Source: an uncultured Verrucomicrobia subdivision 3 bacterium
Lineage (GTDB): Bacteria > Verrucomicrobiota > Verrucomicrobiia > Limisphaerales > UBA11358
DNA: 50,458 nt
Assembly (NCBI GenBank): GCA_903917705.1
Contig: CAIXBQ010000013.1
Span: 1-50,458, forward strand
Reading direction: 5' to 3'
The notes below the pieces were generated by a model that was given only the letters and a program-made list of their open reading frames with translations, searched no databases and was not told the DNA's origin. Position 1 is the first letter of the stretch, and every line of letters begins with the position of its first letter. This document shows, one piece after another, positions 18,012-28,914 of this stretch. Both the position numbers and the translations under genes were made by a program.

Positions 18012-18710
18012 ATGATGAAAAACCGGTATAAATCGAACCTCCTCCTGCGTTCCAGTCTGGTTTTGGTTTTGGCCGCGGGCTTCTGGTCTCCAGTCCAGGT
18101 CCGATCGGCCGCGCATGCGGACGGGATGATGATGGGCGGGCAAATGATGCCGGAAACCAACCGGATGCCACGCTCTGAGTCGATGCAGGAACAGAGGAGC
18201 AAAATGACGGCCGACCTGAATGCGCAGGACGTGCAACTCGCCGGCCTGATTTACGAAATGAACCATGCGGCGGCGGACAAAAAGTTGGAGCTGATGGCGG
18301 ACATTGTGACCCGCATGGCGTCCCAGCGGACAAATATGAATGCGCGAATGGAAATGATGCATGGGGCGATGGTGAAAAATATTCAGAGGGATCAAGAGAA
18401 TATGTCTTCCGGTCCGATGACGCCGGGCATGGACACAAATTCGATGGGCGATGAAAAACCCATGACCCCGGCCGCGATGATGGATGAAATGAAGGCGCAG
18501 GACAATCAGCTCACCGGCCAGATCACCGAAATGAACCGCGCGCCGGCAGACCGGAAAATGGACCTGATGGCCGCCGTGTTGACCCGGATGGCGGCGCAAA
18601 GAACGACCGCGTATCTTCGCATGGAAAACATGCGGGGGAAAATGATGCAGCTGCGGCAGATGGGCAAGGAACCGATGTCGCCGGATTCGATGATGAAAGG
18701 CATAAACTAG
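18012..18710 (+). CDS. Exported Met-rich protein with internal duplication
   Basis: The 232-residue protein has a signal peptide (LLLRSSLVLVLAAGFWSPVQ, cleavage near residue 35) and about 38 methionines, some in clusters such as GMMMGGQMMPE. The mature part contains two copies of a helical unit of about 50 residues: one starts NAQDVQLAGLIYEMNHAAAD and the other KAQDNQLTGQITEMNRAPAD; both continue with a leucine/methionine pattern and end in MAxQRT and a MExM segment. Met clusters in periplasmic proteins commonly bind Cu(I) or Ag(I). Here the copper link gains weight because the remnant of a copper ATPase follows about 40 bases later. The protein is otherwise unrecognised. Confidence 0.75.
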   Translation: MMKNRYKSNLLLRSSLVLVLAAGFWSPVQVRSAAHADGMMMGGQMMPETNRMPRSESMQEQRSKMTADLNAQDVQLAGLIYEMNHAAADKKLELMADIVTRMASQRTNMNARMEMMHGAMVKNIQRDQENMSSGPMTPGMDTNSMGDEKPMTPAAMMDEMKAQDNQLTGQITEMNRAPADRKMDLMAAVLTRMAAQRTTAYLRMENMRGKMMQLRQMGKEPMSPDSMMKGIN

Positions 18711-18749
18711 AAACCAGCGAAGGCTGGACAAGGTTCTGCCAGCTCTCGC

Positions 18750-18887
18750 CCGGGATTGGCATTGGCGGGCGCGCTCTACCCGGTTTTAGGCTGGTTGATC
18801 AGTCCGATCATTGGCGGTGCCGCGATGAGTCTGAGTTCTGTCTCAGTCATCAGCAATGCCTTGCGGCTGCGTAATGTGAAGCTGTGA
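18750..18887 (+). pseudogene. C-terminal remnant of a copper-translocating P-type ATPase (CopA-like)
   Basis: Reading in the frame that ends at the TGA at 18885-18887 gives [20 protein letters not shown] and then [19 protein letters not shown] followed by VKL and a stop. This is the last membrane-helix pair and the SSVSVxxNALRLR terminus that is nearly invariant in P1B-type copper ATPases. Everything upstream (about 700 residues) is missing, so only a fragment survives. The frame has no sensible start. It suggests that a copA gene once lay here and was lost by deletion, leaving the neighbouring Met-rich protein. Confidence 0.8.
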
Positions 18888-18916
18888 TTTTAACTCTGTG
18901 GATCAGCGCCTGTAAA

Positions 18917-18990
18917 AGGCGGGGCAAAGCCCCGTAATGCCAGGGGGGTGAACACCCCATGGCCAAAGCCCGGCCCGTGGCCTAGCGTAT
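18917..18990. repeat. Dispersed palindromic intergenic repeat, copy B, with a preceding hairpin
   Basis: GGGGTGAACACCCCATGGCC followed by AAAGCCCGGCCCGTGGCCTAG (about 18945-18985) matches copies A and C. A second inverted repeat, CGGGGCAAAGCCCCG, lies just before it at about 18920-18934. It stands between the copA remnant and the ATPase operon. Confidence 0.6.
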
Positions 18991-19040
18991 CAGCGGGATG
19001 ATGTCACAAGTGTTCATTCGCCTCTTGTCTTTGTCGTTAA

Positions 19041-21073
<2,033 letters not shown>

Positions 21074-21081
<8 letters not shown>

Positions 21082-21406
21082 CGAGCCAAACAAAACCTCG
21101 AAGAACGAGCCGCCCTTCGCCGGAGCTATCGGTGCGAAGGCGGCGCGCAAGCTAAAGGCGCGCAAATCCACGCAGGGCGTCTGGTTCGGGCTGGGGATGA
21201 TGGGGTTGGTCGGCTGGTCGGTGGTCGTGCCGACGCTGCTCGGCGCGGCGCTCGGCATCTGGCTGGATAATCATCATCCCGGCAAACATCCGTGGACGCT
21301 GGCGCTGCTGGTGGTCGGGCTGGCGGTCGGCTGTTTGAATGCCTGGCACTGGGTCGCCAAGGAAGACAAGGCCATGCACGACGAAACGGAGGACGACAAT
21401 GAATAA
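21074..21406 (+). CDS. atpQ: N-ATPase assembly/accessory membrane protein AtpQ (AtpI/AtpZ-like)
   Basis: A 110-residue protein with a basic hydrophilic N-terminus, then two membrane helices (about residues 38-58, GLGMMGLVGWSVVVPTLLGA, and 72-92, TLALLVVGLAVGCLNAWHWV) and an acidic tail. The pair of helices around GIWLDNHHPGKHPW fits the AtpI/AtpZ group, and its position between atpC and atpR is where the N-ATPase operons carry atpQ. These proteins assist assembly of the c-ring or supply Mg2+/Ca2+ in some systems. It overlaps both neighbours (8 bases each), indicating coupled translation. Confidence 0.85.
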
Positions 21407-21713
21407 TGTGATATTTCTGGCACTCGCGTTGATGGCGGGACTTTTGCTGGGCGCGATTTTTTTCGGCGGCCTTTGGTGGACGGTGCGCAAAGGCCTTTCC
21501 TCCAAATCGCCGGCGTTTCTGTTTCTCGGCAGCATGTTGCTGCGGATGGGCCTTGTCCTCGCCGGGTTTTATTTGGTCGGGCGCGGAGATTGGCAGCGGA
21601 TCGCCGTTTGTTTGCTCGGGTTTTTCATCGCGCGAATCATCGTGCTGCGGCTGACCCGCAAGCCCATCGGACATTCAAACTCCCCTGCGAAGGAGGCCGG
21701 CCATGCGCCTTAG
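21399..21713 (+). CDS. atpR: N-ATPase accessory membrane protein AtpR
   Basis: The 104-residue protein has three hydrophobic helices: residues about 3-27 (NNVIFLALALMAGLLLGAIF), 40-59 (AFLFLGSMLLRMGLVLAGFY) and 66-83. LRMGLVLAGFYLVG, with the conserved Arg in a membrane helix, is characteristic of AtpR, found only in N-ATPase operons and thought to help c-ring assembly. The start at 21399 overlaps the end of atpQ by 8 bases and the stop overlaps atpB by 11. No other family fits. Confidence 0.87.
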   Translation: MNNVIFLALALMAGLLLGAIFFGGLWWTVRKGLSSKSPAFLFLGSMLLRMGLVLAGFYLVGRGDWQRIAVCLLGFFIARIIVLRLTRKPIGHSNSPAKEAGHAP

Positions 21714-22398
21714 CCCCGACCAGTTGATCTTCTGGCAATCCGGGGTTTTCAAACTCAATGGCACGATTGCGTTCACCTGGGGATTGATGCTCGTGCTCGC
21801 CGTCGGTTCCAAGCTCATCACGCGAAAACTTTCAACGAATTTGAAACGATCCCGCTGGCAGAACCTTTTGGAAATCGTCGTCACCGGCATCGCGAAACAA
21901 ATCGAAGATGTCGGCCTGCAGCACCCGGAGAAATATATCGGCTTTCTGGGCACGCTTTTCCTGTTCGTCGCCCTCGCCGCGCTCTGCACGATCATTCCGG
22001 GCTACGAGCCGCCGACCGGTTCGCTCTCGACCACGGCGGCGCTCGCCTTGTGCGTGTTTTTGGCCGTGCCGTTGTTCGGCATCGAGGAGCAAGGATTGGA
22101 CGGCTATCTCAAGTCATACATGGAACCAACCGTCATCATGCTGCCATTTAACATCATCAGCGAGCTTTCGCGCACGCTCGCCCTGGCCGTCCGCCTGTTT
22201 GGCAACATGATGAGCGGGGCGATGATCATTGCGATTCTGCTCACCATCACGCCCTTTATTTTTCCAATCGTAATGACGCTGCTCGGTCTGCTGACCGGCA
22301 TGGTGCAAGCCTACATTTTTAGCATTCTGGCGGCGGTATACATCGCCGCCGCCACCCGCACGCCCAAGCCCAAGCCTGCGCTGGCAATCAAAACTTGA
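21703..22398 (+). CDS. atpB: N-ATPase subunit a
   Basis: A 231-residue Fo channel subunit with five to six membrane helices. The essential Arg lies in SRTLALAVRLFGNMMSG at about residue 164. MEPTVIMLPFNIISELSRTL just before it is the conserved half-channel region, and GMVQAYIFSILAAVYI near the C-terminus contains the Gln of the last helix. The protein conducts Na+ or H+ between c-ring and membrane faces. It starts inside the end of atpR. The length is near that of other N-ATPase subunits a, somewhat shorter than in F-ATPases. Confidence 0.95.
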   Translation: MRLSPDQLIFWQSGVFKLNGTIAFTWGLMLVLAVGSKLITRKLSTNLKRSRWQNLLEIVVTGIAKQIEDVGLQHPEKYIGFLGTLFLFVALAALCTIIPGYEPPTGSLSTTAALALCVFLAVPLFGIEEQGLDGYLKSYMEPTVIMLPFNIISELSRTLALAVRLFGNMMSGAMIIAILLTITPFIFPIVMTLLGLLTGMVQAYIFSILAAVYIAAATRTPKPKPALAIKT

Positions 22399-22432
22399 AC
22401 ATTCACCAACCAACCAACCAAAGGACAACATT

Positions 22433-22723
22433 ATGGATAATATGACAATCATCGCGGTGGTCTCCATCATCACCGCCGGCCTGACCATCGCGCTGGGGAG
22501 CATCGGCCCGGCGCTCGGCGAAGGGCGCGCCGTCTCGACCGCCTTGAGTTCGCTGGCGCAGCAGCCCGATGCCTCGGCGACGATTACCCGCACCTTGTTT
22601 GTGGGACTGGCCATGATCGAATCCATCGCGATCTACTGCTTCGTGGTCTCGATGATTTTGATTTTTGCCAACCCGTTCTGGAACCACGTCATCGCCGGCG
22701 CGGCCAAAGTGGCGGGAAAATAA
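22433..22723 (+). CDS. atpE: N-ATPase subunit c (proteolipid)
   Basis: The 96-residue hairpin protein forms the rotor ring. Helix 1 has GSIGPALGEGRAVSTALSSL, with Glu30 in the position of Gln32 of the Na+ enzyme of Ilyobacter. Helix 2 has GLAMIESIAIYCFV, with the ion-carrying Glu63, followed by Ser64 and Tyr68. The loop reads AQQPDA and the C-terminus FANPFWNHVI. Glu30, Glu63 and Ser64 are consistent with Na+ ligation as proposed for N-ATPases, but the next ligand position (Thr67 of Ilyobacter) is Ile65, so the preference is not certain. Both strands of evidence come from the sequence. It lies 34 bases after atpB. Confidence 0.95.
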   Translation: MDNMTIIAVVSIITAGLTIALGSIGPALGEGRAVSTALSSLAQQPDASATITRTLFVGLAMIESIAIYCFVVSMILIFANPFWNHVIAGAAKVAGK

Positions 22724-22727
22724 GCCT

Positions 22728-23816
22728 ATGCTGCTTGACTGGTTCACCATCGGTGCGCAGGCGCTGAATTTCCTCATTCTCGTGTGGTTGATGAAGCGCT
22801 TTCTTTACAAGCCCGTGCTGAACGCCATTGACGCGCGGGAGAAGCTGATTGCAAAGAAACTCGCGGACGCGGACGCAAAAACGGCCGAAGCCCAAAAGGA
22901 GCGAGACGAATTCCAAAAGAAGAATGCGGAGTTTGATCAGCAACGTGCCGTCCTTTTGACCAAGGCCACGGATGCGGCGAAAGCCGAACGTGAGCGACTC
23001 CTCGACGAAGCCCGTAAAGCGGCCGATGCCTTGAGCGACAAGCGGCAGGAATCGCTGGTCAATGACGCCAAAAATTTGAACCGGGCCATCAGTCATTTGA
23101 CGCAGAAAGAAGTGTTCGCGATCACGCGCAAGGCGTTGACGGATCTGGCCACGGTGAGTCTGGAAGAGCGGATGGGCGAGGTGTTCACCCGGCGCTTGCG
23201 CGAACTGGACGACAAAGCGAAAACTGTCCTTGGCGACGCGCTCAAGAAGAATTCCGAACCCGCACTGATTCGCAGCACTTTCGATTTACCCGCAGAGCAA
23301 CGGGCGGCGATTCAAAATGCGCTCAACGAAACTTTTTCAACCGAAATTCACCTTCGGTTTGAAACCTCGCCGGCCCTGGTCAGCGGAATCGAACTTTCAT
23401 CGAATGGACAAAAAGTGGGTTGGAGCATCGCGGATTATTTGGCGTCGTTGGAAAAGGGTGTCGGCGAACTTCTGAAAGAAAAGGACAAGCCTGTGCCCAA
23501 GCCTGAAGTCAAAGTTGAGCCTGAACCTGAATCGTCAAAGCCAGAAGAAAAGCCAGCGCCTAAGCCAGAAGTTAAGGCCGAACCTAAACCCGAACCTGCG
23601 TCGGAGTCCAAAACTGAAGCCAACGCCGGGAGTAAACCTAAAGCCGACTCCGAGCCGCAACCCGAAATTAAACCAGCGGTTAAATCCGGAGTTGAAGCTG
23701 CGCCCAAGCCTGAAACCAAGGGCGAGCCGAAACCGGAAACCAAAGTTGAGCCCAAACCTGAACCCAAATCCGCATCTGAACCTGAAGCAGCCAGGCCCGC
23801 AACCATAAGCGCATGA
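22728..23816 (+). CDS. atpF: N-ATPase subunit b fused to a delta-like domain, with a long K/P/E tail
   Basis: A 362-residue protein. Residues 1-25 form the membrane anchor ([20 protein letters not shown]), residues about 30-165 a charged coiled coil (peripheral stalk), and residues about 175-245 ([20 protein letters not shown], then [18 protein letters not shown] and [19 protein letters not shown]) resemble the C-terminal domain of subunit delta. This matches the absence of a separate atpH gene. About 109 residues (254-362) are a repetitive tail of KPEPKPEVK type. An ordinary N-ATPase b subunit ends before this tail. The stop overlaps the start of atpA by four bases. Confidence 0.92.
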   Translation: MLLDWFTIGAQALNFLILVWLMKRFLYKPVLNAIDAREKLIAKKLADADAKTAEAQKERDEFQKKNAEFDQQRAVLLTKATDAAKAERERLLDEARKAADALSDKRQESLVNDAKNLNRAISHLTQKEVFAITRKALTDLATVSLEERMGEVFTRRLRELDDKAKTVLGDALKKNSEPALIRSTFDLPAEQRAAIQNALNETFSTEIHLRFETSPALVSGIELSSNGQKVGWSIADYLASLEKGVGELLKEKDKPVPKPEVKVEPEPESSKPEEKPAPKPEVKAEPKPEPASESKTEANAGSKPKADSEPQPEIKPAVKSGVEAAPKPETKGEPKPETKVEPKPEPKSASEPEAARPATISA

Positions 23817-25564
23817 ACGCTGCCCCTGAAAATTTGCAGAGCGTCTTCGACCGCACGTTCGCCGGAATCAGCCAGGAACTGGGAAACTTCACGCCGCAAC
23901 TGGCGCCACGCGAGGTCGGCACGATCATGAGTGTCGCGACGGGCATTGCGAAGGTTTCCGGCCTTCCCGGCGTGGGTTTTGAGGAGCTGATAATGTTTCC
24001 CGGCGATGTGCTCGGTATCGCGTTCAACGTGGACGAGGACGAAATCGGCGTCGTGCTGCTTGGCGAATATCAAGACTTGCACGCGGGCGATGAAGTTCAA
24101 CGCACAGGCCGGGTCATGGACGTGGCGGTGGGTGAGGTATTGCTGGGACGCGTCATTGACCCGCTCGGCCGGCCACTCGATGACAACGAACCCTTAAACG
24201 CCAATGAGCGCCTGCCCATTGAGCGTCCCGCCCCGGCCATCATGGACCGCGCCTCCGTCACCGTGCCGATCCAGACCGGCTTGATGGTTATTGATGCGCT
24301 CATTCCCATCGGGCGCGGCCAGCGCGAATTGATTCTCGGTGATCGCCAGACCGGCAAGACCGCCATCGCGCTCGATGCCATCTTGAACCAGCGCGGGAAA
24401 AATGTGATCTGCGTTTACTGTGCCATCGGCCAGCGCGCTTCCGCCGTCGCCAGGGTCGTGGCCAGCCTGCGCACCAGGGGCGCGCTGGATTATACCGTGG
24501 TGGTGGTCGCGGAAGGCAATGACGCGCCCGGCCTGGCTTACATCGCGCCTTACGCCGCCACCAGCATCGCGGAGCATTTTATGGAAGCGGGGCATGACGT
24601 GCTGATTGTCTATGACGACCTCACGCAGCACGCCCGCGCCTATCGCGAGCTGTCCCTCCTGCTCCGCCGGCCACCGGGACGAGAAGCCTTTCCCGGCGAC
24701 ATTTTCTACATCCACTCGCGCCTGCTCGAACGCGCGACGCATCTGCGAAAAGAACGCGGCGGCGGCTCACTCACCGCGCTGCCCATCATCGAGACTGAGG
24801 CGCAGGATATTTCCGCCTACATTCCAACCAACCTGATTTCCATCACGGACGGGCAGATTTACCTTTCGCCATCGCTGTTTGAATTAGGAGTGCTGCCCGC
24901 AGTGGATGTCGGCAAATCCGTTTCGCGCGTCGGCGGCAAGGCGCAACGGGCGGCCTACCGCGCCGTGGCGGGCAACCTGAAGCTCGCCTATGCGCAGTTT
25001 GAGGAGCTCGAAACTTTTGCCCGTTTTGGCGCGCGGTTGGACGATGACACCCGCAAAATCATCGAGCATGGGCGGAGAATTCGCGCCTGCCTCAAACAAC
25101 CTGAATTCGCCCCGGTGTCCGTGCCTGCACAAATTGCCGTCCTGCTGGCGTTGACGGCAAACCTCTTCGATCCTGTTCCGCTGGACAAAATGACTGACGC
25201 TGGCAACGCCGTCCGCGAAGCCGCGGCGACTATCCCAAAGGACGTGAGTGCGCGTTTTGAAACCGCTGCAAAATTAAATGATGAAGATAAAAAAACGATT
25301 ATGGAAATCGCCCGGACAGCGCTCGCACCTTTCCAACCCAAGCCAGAACCCAAACCCGAAGTTAAGACTGAATCCAAAGTTGAGCCAAAAGCTGGAAGCA
25401 AAGACGATGGCAAAGTGACCGCCGATGCTAAACCCAAGCCAGAGGTTAAAGCGGAACCTAAGCCTGAAGTTAAGTCAGAGACAAAACCTGAATCAGAACC
25501 CAGCCCGGAGGCTCAAGCGGAAGTTAAACCCAAGCCCGAGGCGACACCCAAGGAGAAGTCGTGA
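23813..25564 (+). CDS. atpA: N-ATPase subunit alpha with a C-terminal K/P/E-rich tail
   Basis: The 583-residue regulatory F1 subunit. It has the Walker A motif GDRQTGKT (residues 176-183), [24 protein letters not shown] Walker B ([18 protein letters not shown]), [19 protein letters not shown], and [20 protein letters not shown] with the arginine finger. The normal protein would end near residue 509; about 74 residues follow, with repeats such as [28 protein letters not shown] and [14 protein letters not shown]. The tail is related to those of AtpF and AtpD. It overlaps atpF by four bases, and the atpG start (GTG) overlaps its stop. Confidence 0.96.
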   Translation: MNAAPENLQSVFDRTFAGISQELGNFTPQLAPREVGTIMSVATGIAKVSGLPGVGFEELIMFPGDVLGIAFNVDEDEIGVVLLGEYQDLHAGDEVQRTGRVMDVAVGEVLLGRVIDPLGRPLDDNEPLNANERLPIERPAPAIMDRASVTVPIQTGLMVIDALIPIGRGQRELILGDRQTGKTAIALDAILNQRGKNVICVYCAIGQRASAVARVVASLRTRGALDYTVVVVAEGNDAPGLAYIAPYAATSIAEHFMEAGHDVLIVYDDLTQHARAYRELSLLLRRPPGREAFPGDIFYIHSRLLERATHLRKERGGGSLTALPIIETEAQDISAYIPTNLISITDGQIYLSPSLFELGVLPAVDVGKSVSRVGGKAQRAAYRAVAGNLKLAYAQFEELETFARFGARLDDDTRKIIEHGRRIRACLKQPEFAPVSVPAQIAVLLALTANLFDPVPLDKMTDAGNAVREAAATIPKDVSARFETAAKLNDEDKKTIMEIARTALAPFQPKPEPKPEVKTESKVEPKAGSKDDGKVTADAKPKPEVKAEPKPEVKSETKPESEPSPEAQAEVKPKPEATPKEKS

Positions 25565-26466
25565 GCGACACCACGGCCAGCCTCCGCCGAAAACTCCGCA
25601 GCGCCGGCGATCTTCAATCGGTCGTTCGCACGATGAAAGCCTTGGCGGCATCAAGCATCGGCCAATACGAGAAATCGGTGCGCGCATTGGGTGACTATTA
25701 TCGCACCGTGGAACTTGGGTTGGGCGCGTGCTTTCGGGAAAGCGATCCAGCTGCCCCGGTGGTGATACGAAAAGGACAAACCGATGCGGGAGCGATTGGC
25801 GCGGTCGTGTTTGGTTCCGATCAGGGACTCGTGGGCCAGTTCAATGACGTGGTGGCCGATTTTGCGGTCAAGACGCTCGCCGCTCTGCCGGGCAAACCCG
25901 AAGTCTGGGCGGTCGGCGAGCGCGTTCAGGCGCGTCTGGCGGATGCGGGCGTGCCGCTGATAGGACTCTTTGCCGTGCCGAATTCAGTCCAGGCCATCAC
26001 GCCACTCGTCGGGCAGATTCAAATCGAAAGCGAAGCGCGTCGGGCCAAAGGCGAATATGCGCGGCTTTACATTTTCCATAACCGCCCCATGTCCGGGGCG
26101 CTCTACGAACCAGTCAGCCAGCGGCTGTTGCCCCTCGACGCACCGTGGCAGCAAGGTCTGGCCAAAGCTCCCTGGCCGACGAAAGTGTTGCCCGAGGTCA
26201 TGGGCCGCGGCACCGGAACTCTCCGCGCCCTCATCCGCGAATACCTATTTATCTCGCTTTTTCGGGCGTGTGCCGAATCCCTCGCGAGCGAGAACGCGAG
26301 CCGCCTGGCGGCGATGGAGCGCGCCGACAAAAACATCGATGAATTGCTGGAAACACTCCATGGCACTTTCCACCGGATTCGTCAGGCGGGCATTGACGAG
26401 GAACTTTTCGACGTGATCTCCGGTTTTGAAGCATTAAAATCAAATGTGGCTTGCCTCAAGCCATAA
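25561..26466 (+). CDS. atpG: N-ATPase subunit gamma
   Basis: The 301-residue central-shaft subunit. It starts with GTG at 25561, overlapping the atpA stop, and opens with [20 protein letters not shown] and [16 protein letters not shown], the long N-terminal helix. [16 protein letters not shown] is the family motif (equivalent to SDRGLCG) and the C-terminal helix contains [22 protein letters not shown]. It lacks a K/P/E tail, unlike alpha, beta and b. It is the last gene of the operon, as in other N-ATPases. No terminator hairpin is evident behind it. Confidence 0.95.
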   Translation: MSDTTASLRRKLRSAGDLQSVVRTMKALAASSIGQYEKSVRALGDYYRTVELGLGACFRESDPAAPVVIRKGQTDAGAIGAVVFGSDQGLVGQFNDVVADFAVKTLAALPGKPEVWAVGERVQARLADAGVPLIGLFAVPNSVQAITPLVGQIQIESEARRAKGEYARLYIFHNRPMSGALYEPVSQRLLPLDAPWQQGLAKAPWPTKVLPEVMGRGTGTLRALIREYLFISLFRACAESLASENASRLAAMERADKNIDELLETLHGTFHRIRQAGIDEELFDVISGFEALKSNVACLKP

Positions 26467-26570
26467 GCCAGCCCACCCCTCCTCCAGATTCCTATCATTA
26501 AGTTTCAGGCCTGTTGATGTGGCTCAAGGGCAGATTCAAGGTCATTGGAGGCGGCCGTTTATCAAGTGCT

Positions 26571-26927
26571 TTAGAATGTGAACGGATAGTAAATGTCATA
26601 TTCCAACTGTGAGAAGGATGACGTGGTTGCTGCGGTGGTTCTGTGCAAATATTTGATGCTGGTGTTATCCCAGAAGCTCCAGCCCTTCTTTTTAATTGAT
26701 AATTCCAACAAATCGAATCTTTGCCTCTCGTTCATCACATAATGTCTCAGCGAATTTGTGTCTTGCGAAGAGTTGCACAGGAGATCTTGATTGATAACGT
26801 AGCCTTCGGTTTCCATTAAGTTGTGGATTGTGGCCGGCATGCTGTTTGTCCCGGCTAATTCAGAAGCCTTTGACATCACCGCAGTTAACAGTGCAATCAA
26901 GGCTATGGTCCTGATAAACTGGTTCAC
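26571..26927 (-). CDS. Small exported protein of unknown function
   Basis: The 118-residue product starts with a plausible signal peptide (MNQFIRTIALIALLTAVMSKAS, cleavage near residue 20-22). The mature part is polar, with one Cys (in LLCNSSQDTN) and aromatic C-terminus (LEYDIYYPFTF). No family is recognised. The base composition is more AT-rich than the surrounding genes, which may mean recent acquisition. It is convergent with the ATPase operon, 104 bases downstream of atpG. The open frame, signal peptide and sensible codon pattern support it as a gene, but a spurious frame is possible. Confidence 0.5.
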   Translation of the reverse strand: MNQFIRTIALIALLTAVMSKASELAGTNSMPATIHNLMETEGYVINQDLLCNSSQDTNSLRHYVMNERQRFDLLELSIKKKGWSFWDNTSIKYLHRTTAATTSSFSQLEYDIYYPFTF

Positions 26928-27058
26928 TGGCTCTTTAGAATGTACCGGTCATTAAAACCCATTATGCTTTCAAGAAATACAATTCCCATGGGGTCTTTTC
27001 CTACTGTTTCCCGAATTTGTTTCCGGTGCGATTGCCGGCATCATAATAGGCATGCCCG

Positions 27059-27123
27059 TCCCGACACTTTCTTCATTCACCGCTGTTCCTCATCTTCATT
27101 GTCCCGCTAGTCAAAGCTTCTCC
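27059..27123. repeat. Short repeat flanking the serpin gene, left copy
   Basis: TCCCGACACTTTCTT at 27059-27073 and ATTGTCCCGCTAGTCAAAG at 27098-27116 recur in the same order on the right side of the serpin gene (28858-28906) with a shorter spacer. The similarity is clear by eye, but the element is too short to identify. Confidence 0.4.
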
Positions 27124-27148
27124 TAAACATGTCAACAGCGCATCCGAT

Positions 27149-27200
27149 ATGGGGTATTGACCCCATGGCAAAAAGCCCGGCTCGCGGCCTAGTGTGTCAT
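27149..27200. repeat. Dispersed palindromic intergenic repeat, copy C
   Basis: ATGGGGTATTGACCCCATGG followed by CAAAAAGCCCGGCTCGCGGCC matches copies A (13664) and B (18945). The loop sequence differs (ATTG in place of GAAC) while the stem is kept, as expected for an element conserved as a hairpin. Confidence 0.6.
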
Positions 27201-27344
27201 CACCGGTAGAATGAAAACCCAAAACGGATTTAGATGAAAAAATGACCAGAAACAATGCTGTTGTGATCGTTGCCCGCTGGGTATATCAGTGTCAATGGCG
27301 CTGGCACTGAGAGTGGGGACAGATTCACATGGCTTTGCTGGTTT

Positions 27345-28577
27345 ATGAACATATTGAACATCATTTCGAAAATCACGCAGCTTGGGGTGGTTGTGCTGGT
27401 TTGCTTCGCTGGGATTGCTGTGCAGGCCGATACGCAGGCCGATCAGGACAGCCTGATAGCAGCCAACACCGGTTTCGCCTTTGACTTGCTGGAACAAATC
27501 GCCGACAAACAGCCTGGCGGCAATGTATTTGTTTCGCCTTACAGCGTTTCGTCCATCCTGCAAATGGTTGGCGACGGGGCGTCTGGCGTTACGAAACAGG
27601 AAATTGAAAGCGTTCTCCATGTCAATGGATTGGCTACGCGGGACACGGCTTGCAGGAAGCTGGATCAATCCATCACGAGTGGTCAAAGCAACGTCATTCT
27701 GAATCTGGCCAATGCCATCTGGCTCACGCAAGGTGTCGCATTAAATCCGGAATTTGTGGCTGCCTGCACCAATTATTCCCAGGCAAAAACCGGCGCGCTG
27801 GATTTTGCCAGTCCGCAGTCGGCCAAAATCATCAACGACTGGGCAGCGGCAAACACTCATGGACGAATCAAAGACATCGTCCAATGGCCGATGAACCCGC
27901 TCACTCGGGTCATCCTTGCCAACGCAATTTATTTCAAGGGCAACTGGGCGCATGAATTTGACAAAAGCGCGACGACGGACCGAGCTTTCACGCCGATTGA
28001 TGGAACGCAAATCCAAGTTCCAATGATGCAGCAGCATGGACATTTTGATTATTTTCAGGCTCAGGGATTTCAAGCCTTGTGTCTGCCTTATGCCGGTGGA
28101 CGTCTGCAAATGTATCTCTTTCTTCCAGACAGCGGCTCCGACATCAAAAAACTGCTAGCCGGATTTGATGGCGGCGCCTGGCAAAACAAAATTCCGACAC
28201 ATTTTCGTAATCGCGAAGGCACGGTAATGCTCCCGCGCTTCAAATTGAATTATGATGTGATCTTGAACGAGCCGCTCGAAGCATTGGGAATGAAACATGC
28301 CTTTTCCTCTGACGCCGACTTTTCGGCCATGTCCGCCGAGAAGTTGTTTTTGAGCGAGGTGAAGCAGAAAAGCTTTGTCGAAGTAAACGAGGAGGGAACT
28401 GAGGCGGCAGCGGTGACCACCGCGACGCTCCGCGCCCTGGCAGTAATGCGCCCGGAAAAACCTTTTGAAATGATTCTGGATCATCCTTTCTTCTTCGCAA
28501 TCGGCGACAAAACCACGCGCGCCATTTTGTTCATGGGAATCGTTTCCAACCCGAGTGCGGTGACGGCAAAATTTTGA
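27345..28577 (+). CDS. Exported serpin (serine protease inhibitor)
   Basis: A 410-residue serpin with a signal peptide (about residues 1-28). Conserved parts are NVFVSPYSVSSILQMVGDGA, ANAIYFKGNWAHEFDKSATT and the hinge VNEEGTEAAAVTTAT before the reactive loop. Counting P17 as Glu349 puts P1 at Leu365 and P1' at Ala366 (within TLRALAVMRPEKPF), which predicts inhibition of chymotrypsin- or elastase-like proteases. DHPFFFAIGDKTTRAILFMG is the C-terminal serpin signature. A small, Ala/Thr-rich hinge indicates an inhibitory serpin that traps its target by loop insertion. The ATG at 27345 gives the signal peptide at the right place. It has no operon partner; the region around it carries repeats. 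Confidence 0.95.
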   Translation: MNILNIISKITQLGVVVLVCFAGIAVQADTQADQDSLIAANTGFAFDLLEQIADKQPGGNVFVSPYSVSSILQMVGDGASGVTKQEIESVLHVNGLATRDTACRKLDQSITSGQSNVILNLANAIWLTQGVALNPEFVAACTNYSQAKTGALDFASPQSAKIINDWAAANTHGRIKDIVQWPMNPLTRVILANAIYFKGNWAHEFDKSATTDRAFTPIDGTQIQVPMMQQHGHFDYFQAQGFQALCLPYAGGRLQMYLFLPDSGSDIKKLLAGFDGGAWQNKIPTHFRNREGTVMLPRFKLNYDVILNEPLEALGMKHAFSSDADFSAMSAEKLFLSEVKQKSFVEVNEEGTEAAAVTTATLRALAVMRPEKPFEMILDHPFFFAIGDKTTRAILFMGIVSNPSAVTAKF

Positions 28578-28857
28578 TCCAGTATGCCGATTCCGTTCAT
28601 CCAATCATCGCTGATTCAGGCTCAGCCTTTCCCGGATCGCTGGCTGATATGAAGAACGAGCGGCAAATGTGCTCCACTAGCGCCAGCCTTTAACCTCTCT
28701 GTGCCACGGACTGTAATCATTGATGGCACAATATTTATTTGAACAGAACTTTGGTCAGGCAGTCAAACCATGACTACTAACCGACTGTTCTTTTGTCAGC
28801 AGCGACGACAAACTGGCAAGAGACGTTTCAAACTCAACGGGATGGCGTCGCTGACCA

Positions 28858-28906
28858 TCCCGACACTTTCTTTGAGCATTAATGTCCCGCAAGCCAAAGA
28901 TTTTCC
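28858..28906. repeat. Short repeat flanking the serpin gene, right copy
   Basis: TCCCGACACTTTCTT (28858-28872) and ATGTCCCGCAAGCCAAAG (28882-28899) correspond to the left copy at 27059-27123, in direct orientation, with a spacer about 15 bases shorter. Confidence 0.4.
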
Positions 28907-28914
28907 AATCTGGC

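Larger units (their letters stand above)
26928..27344. other. Gene-free stretch before the serpin gene
   Basis: This 417-base interval holds the promoter regions of two divergent genes, the left copy of a short sequence that also lies downstream of the serpin gene (27059-27123), and copy C of the dispersed palindromic repeat (27149-27200). No coding frame looks real. Confidence 0.5.
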
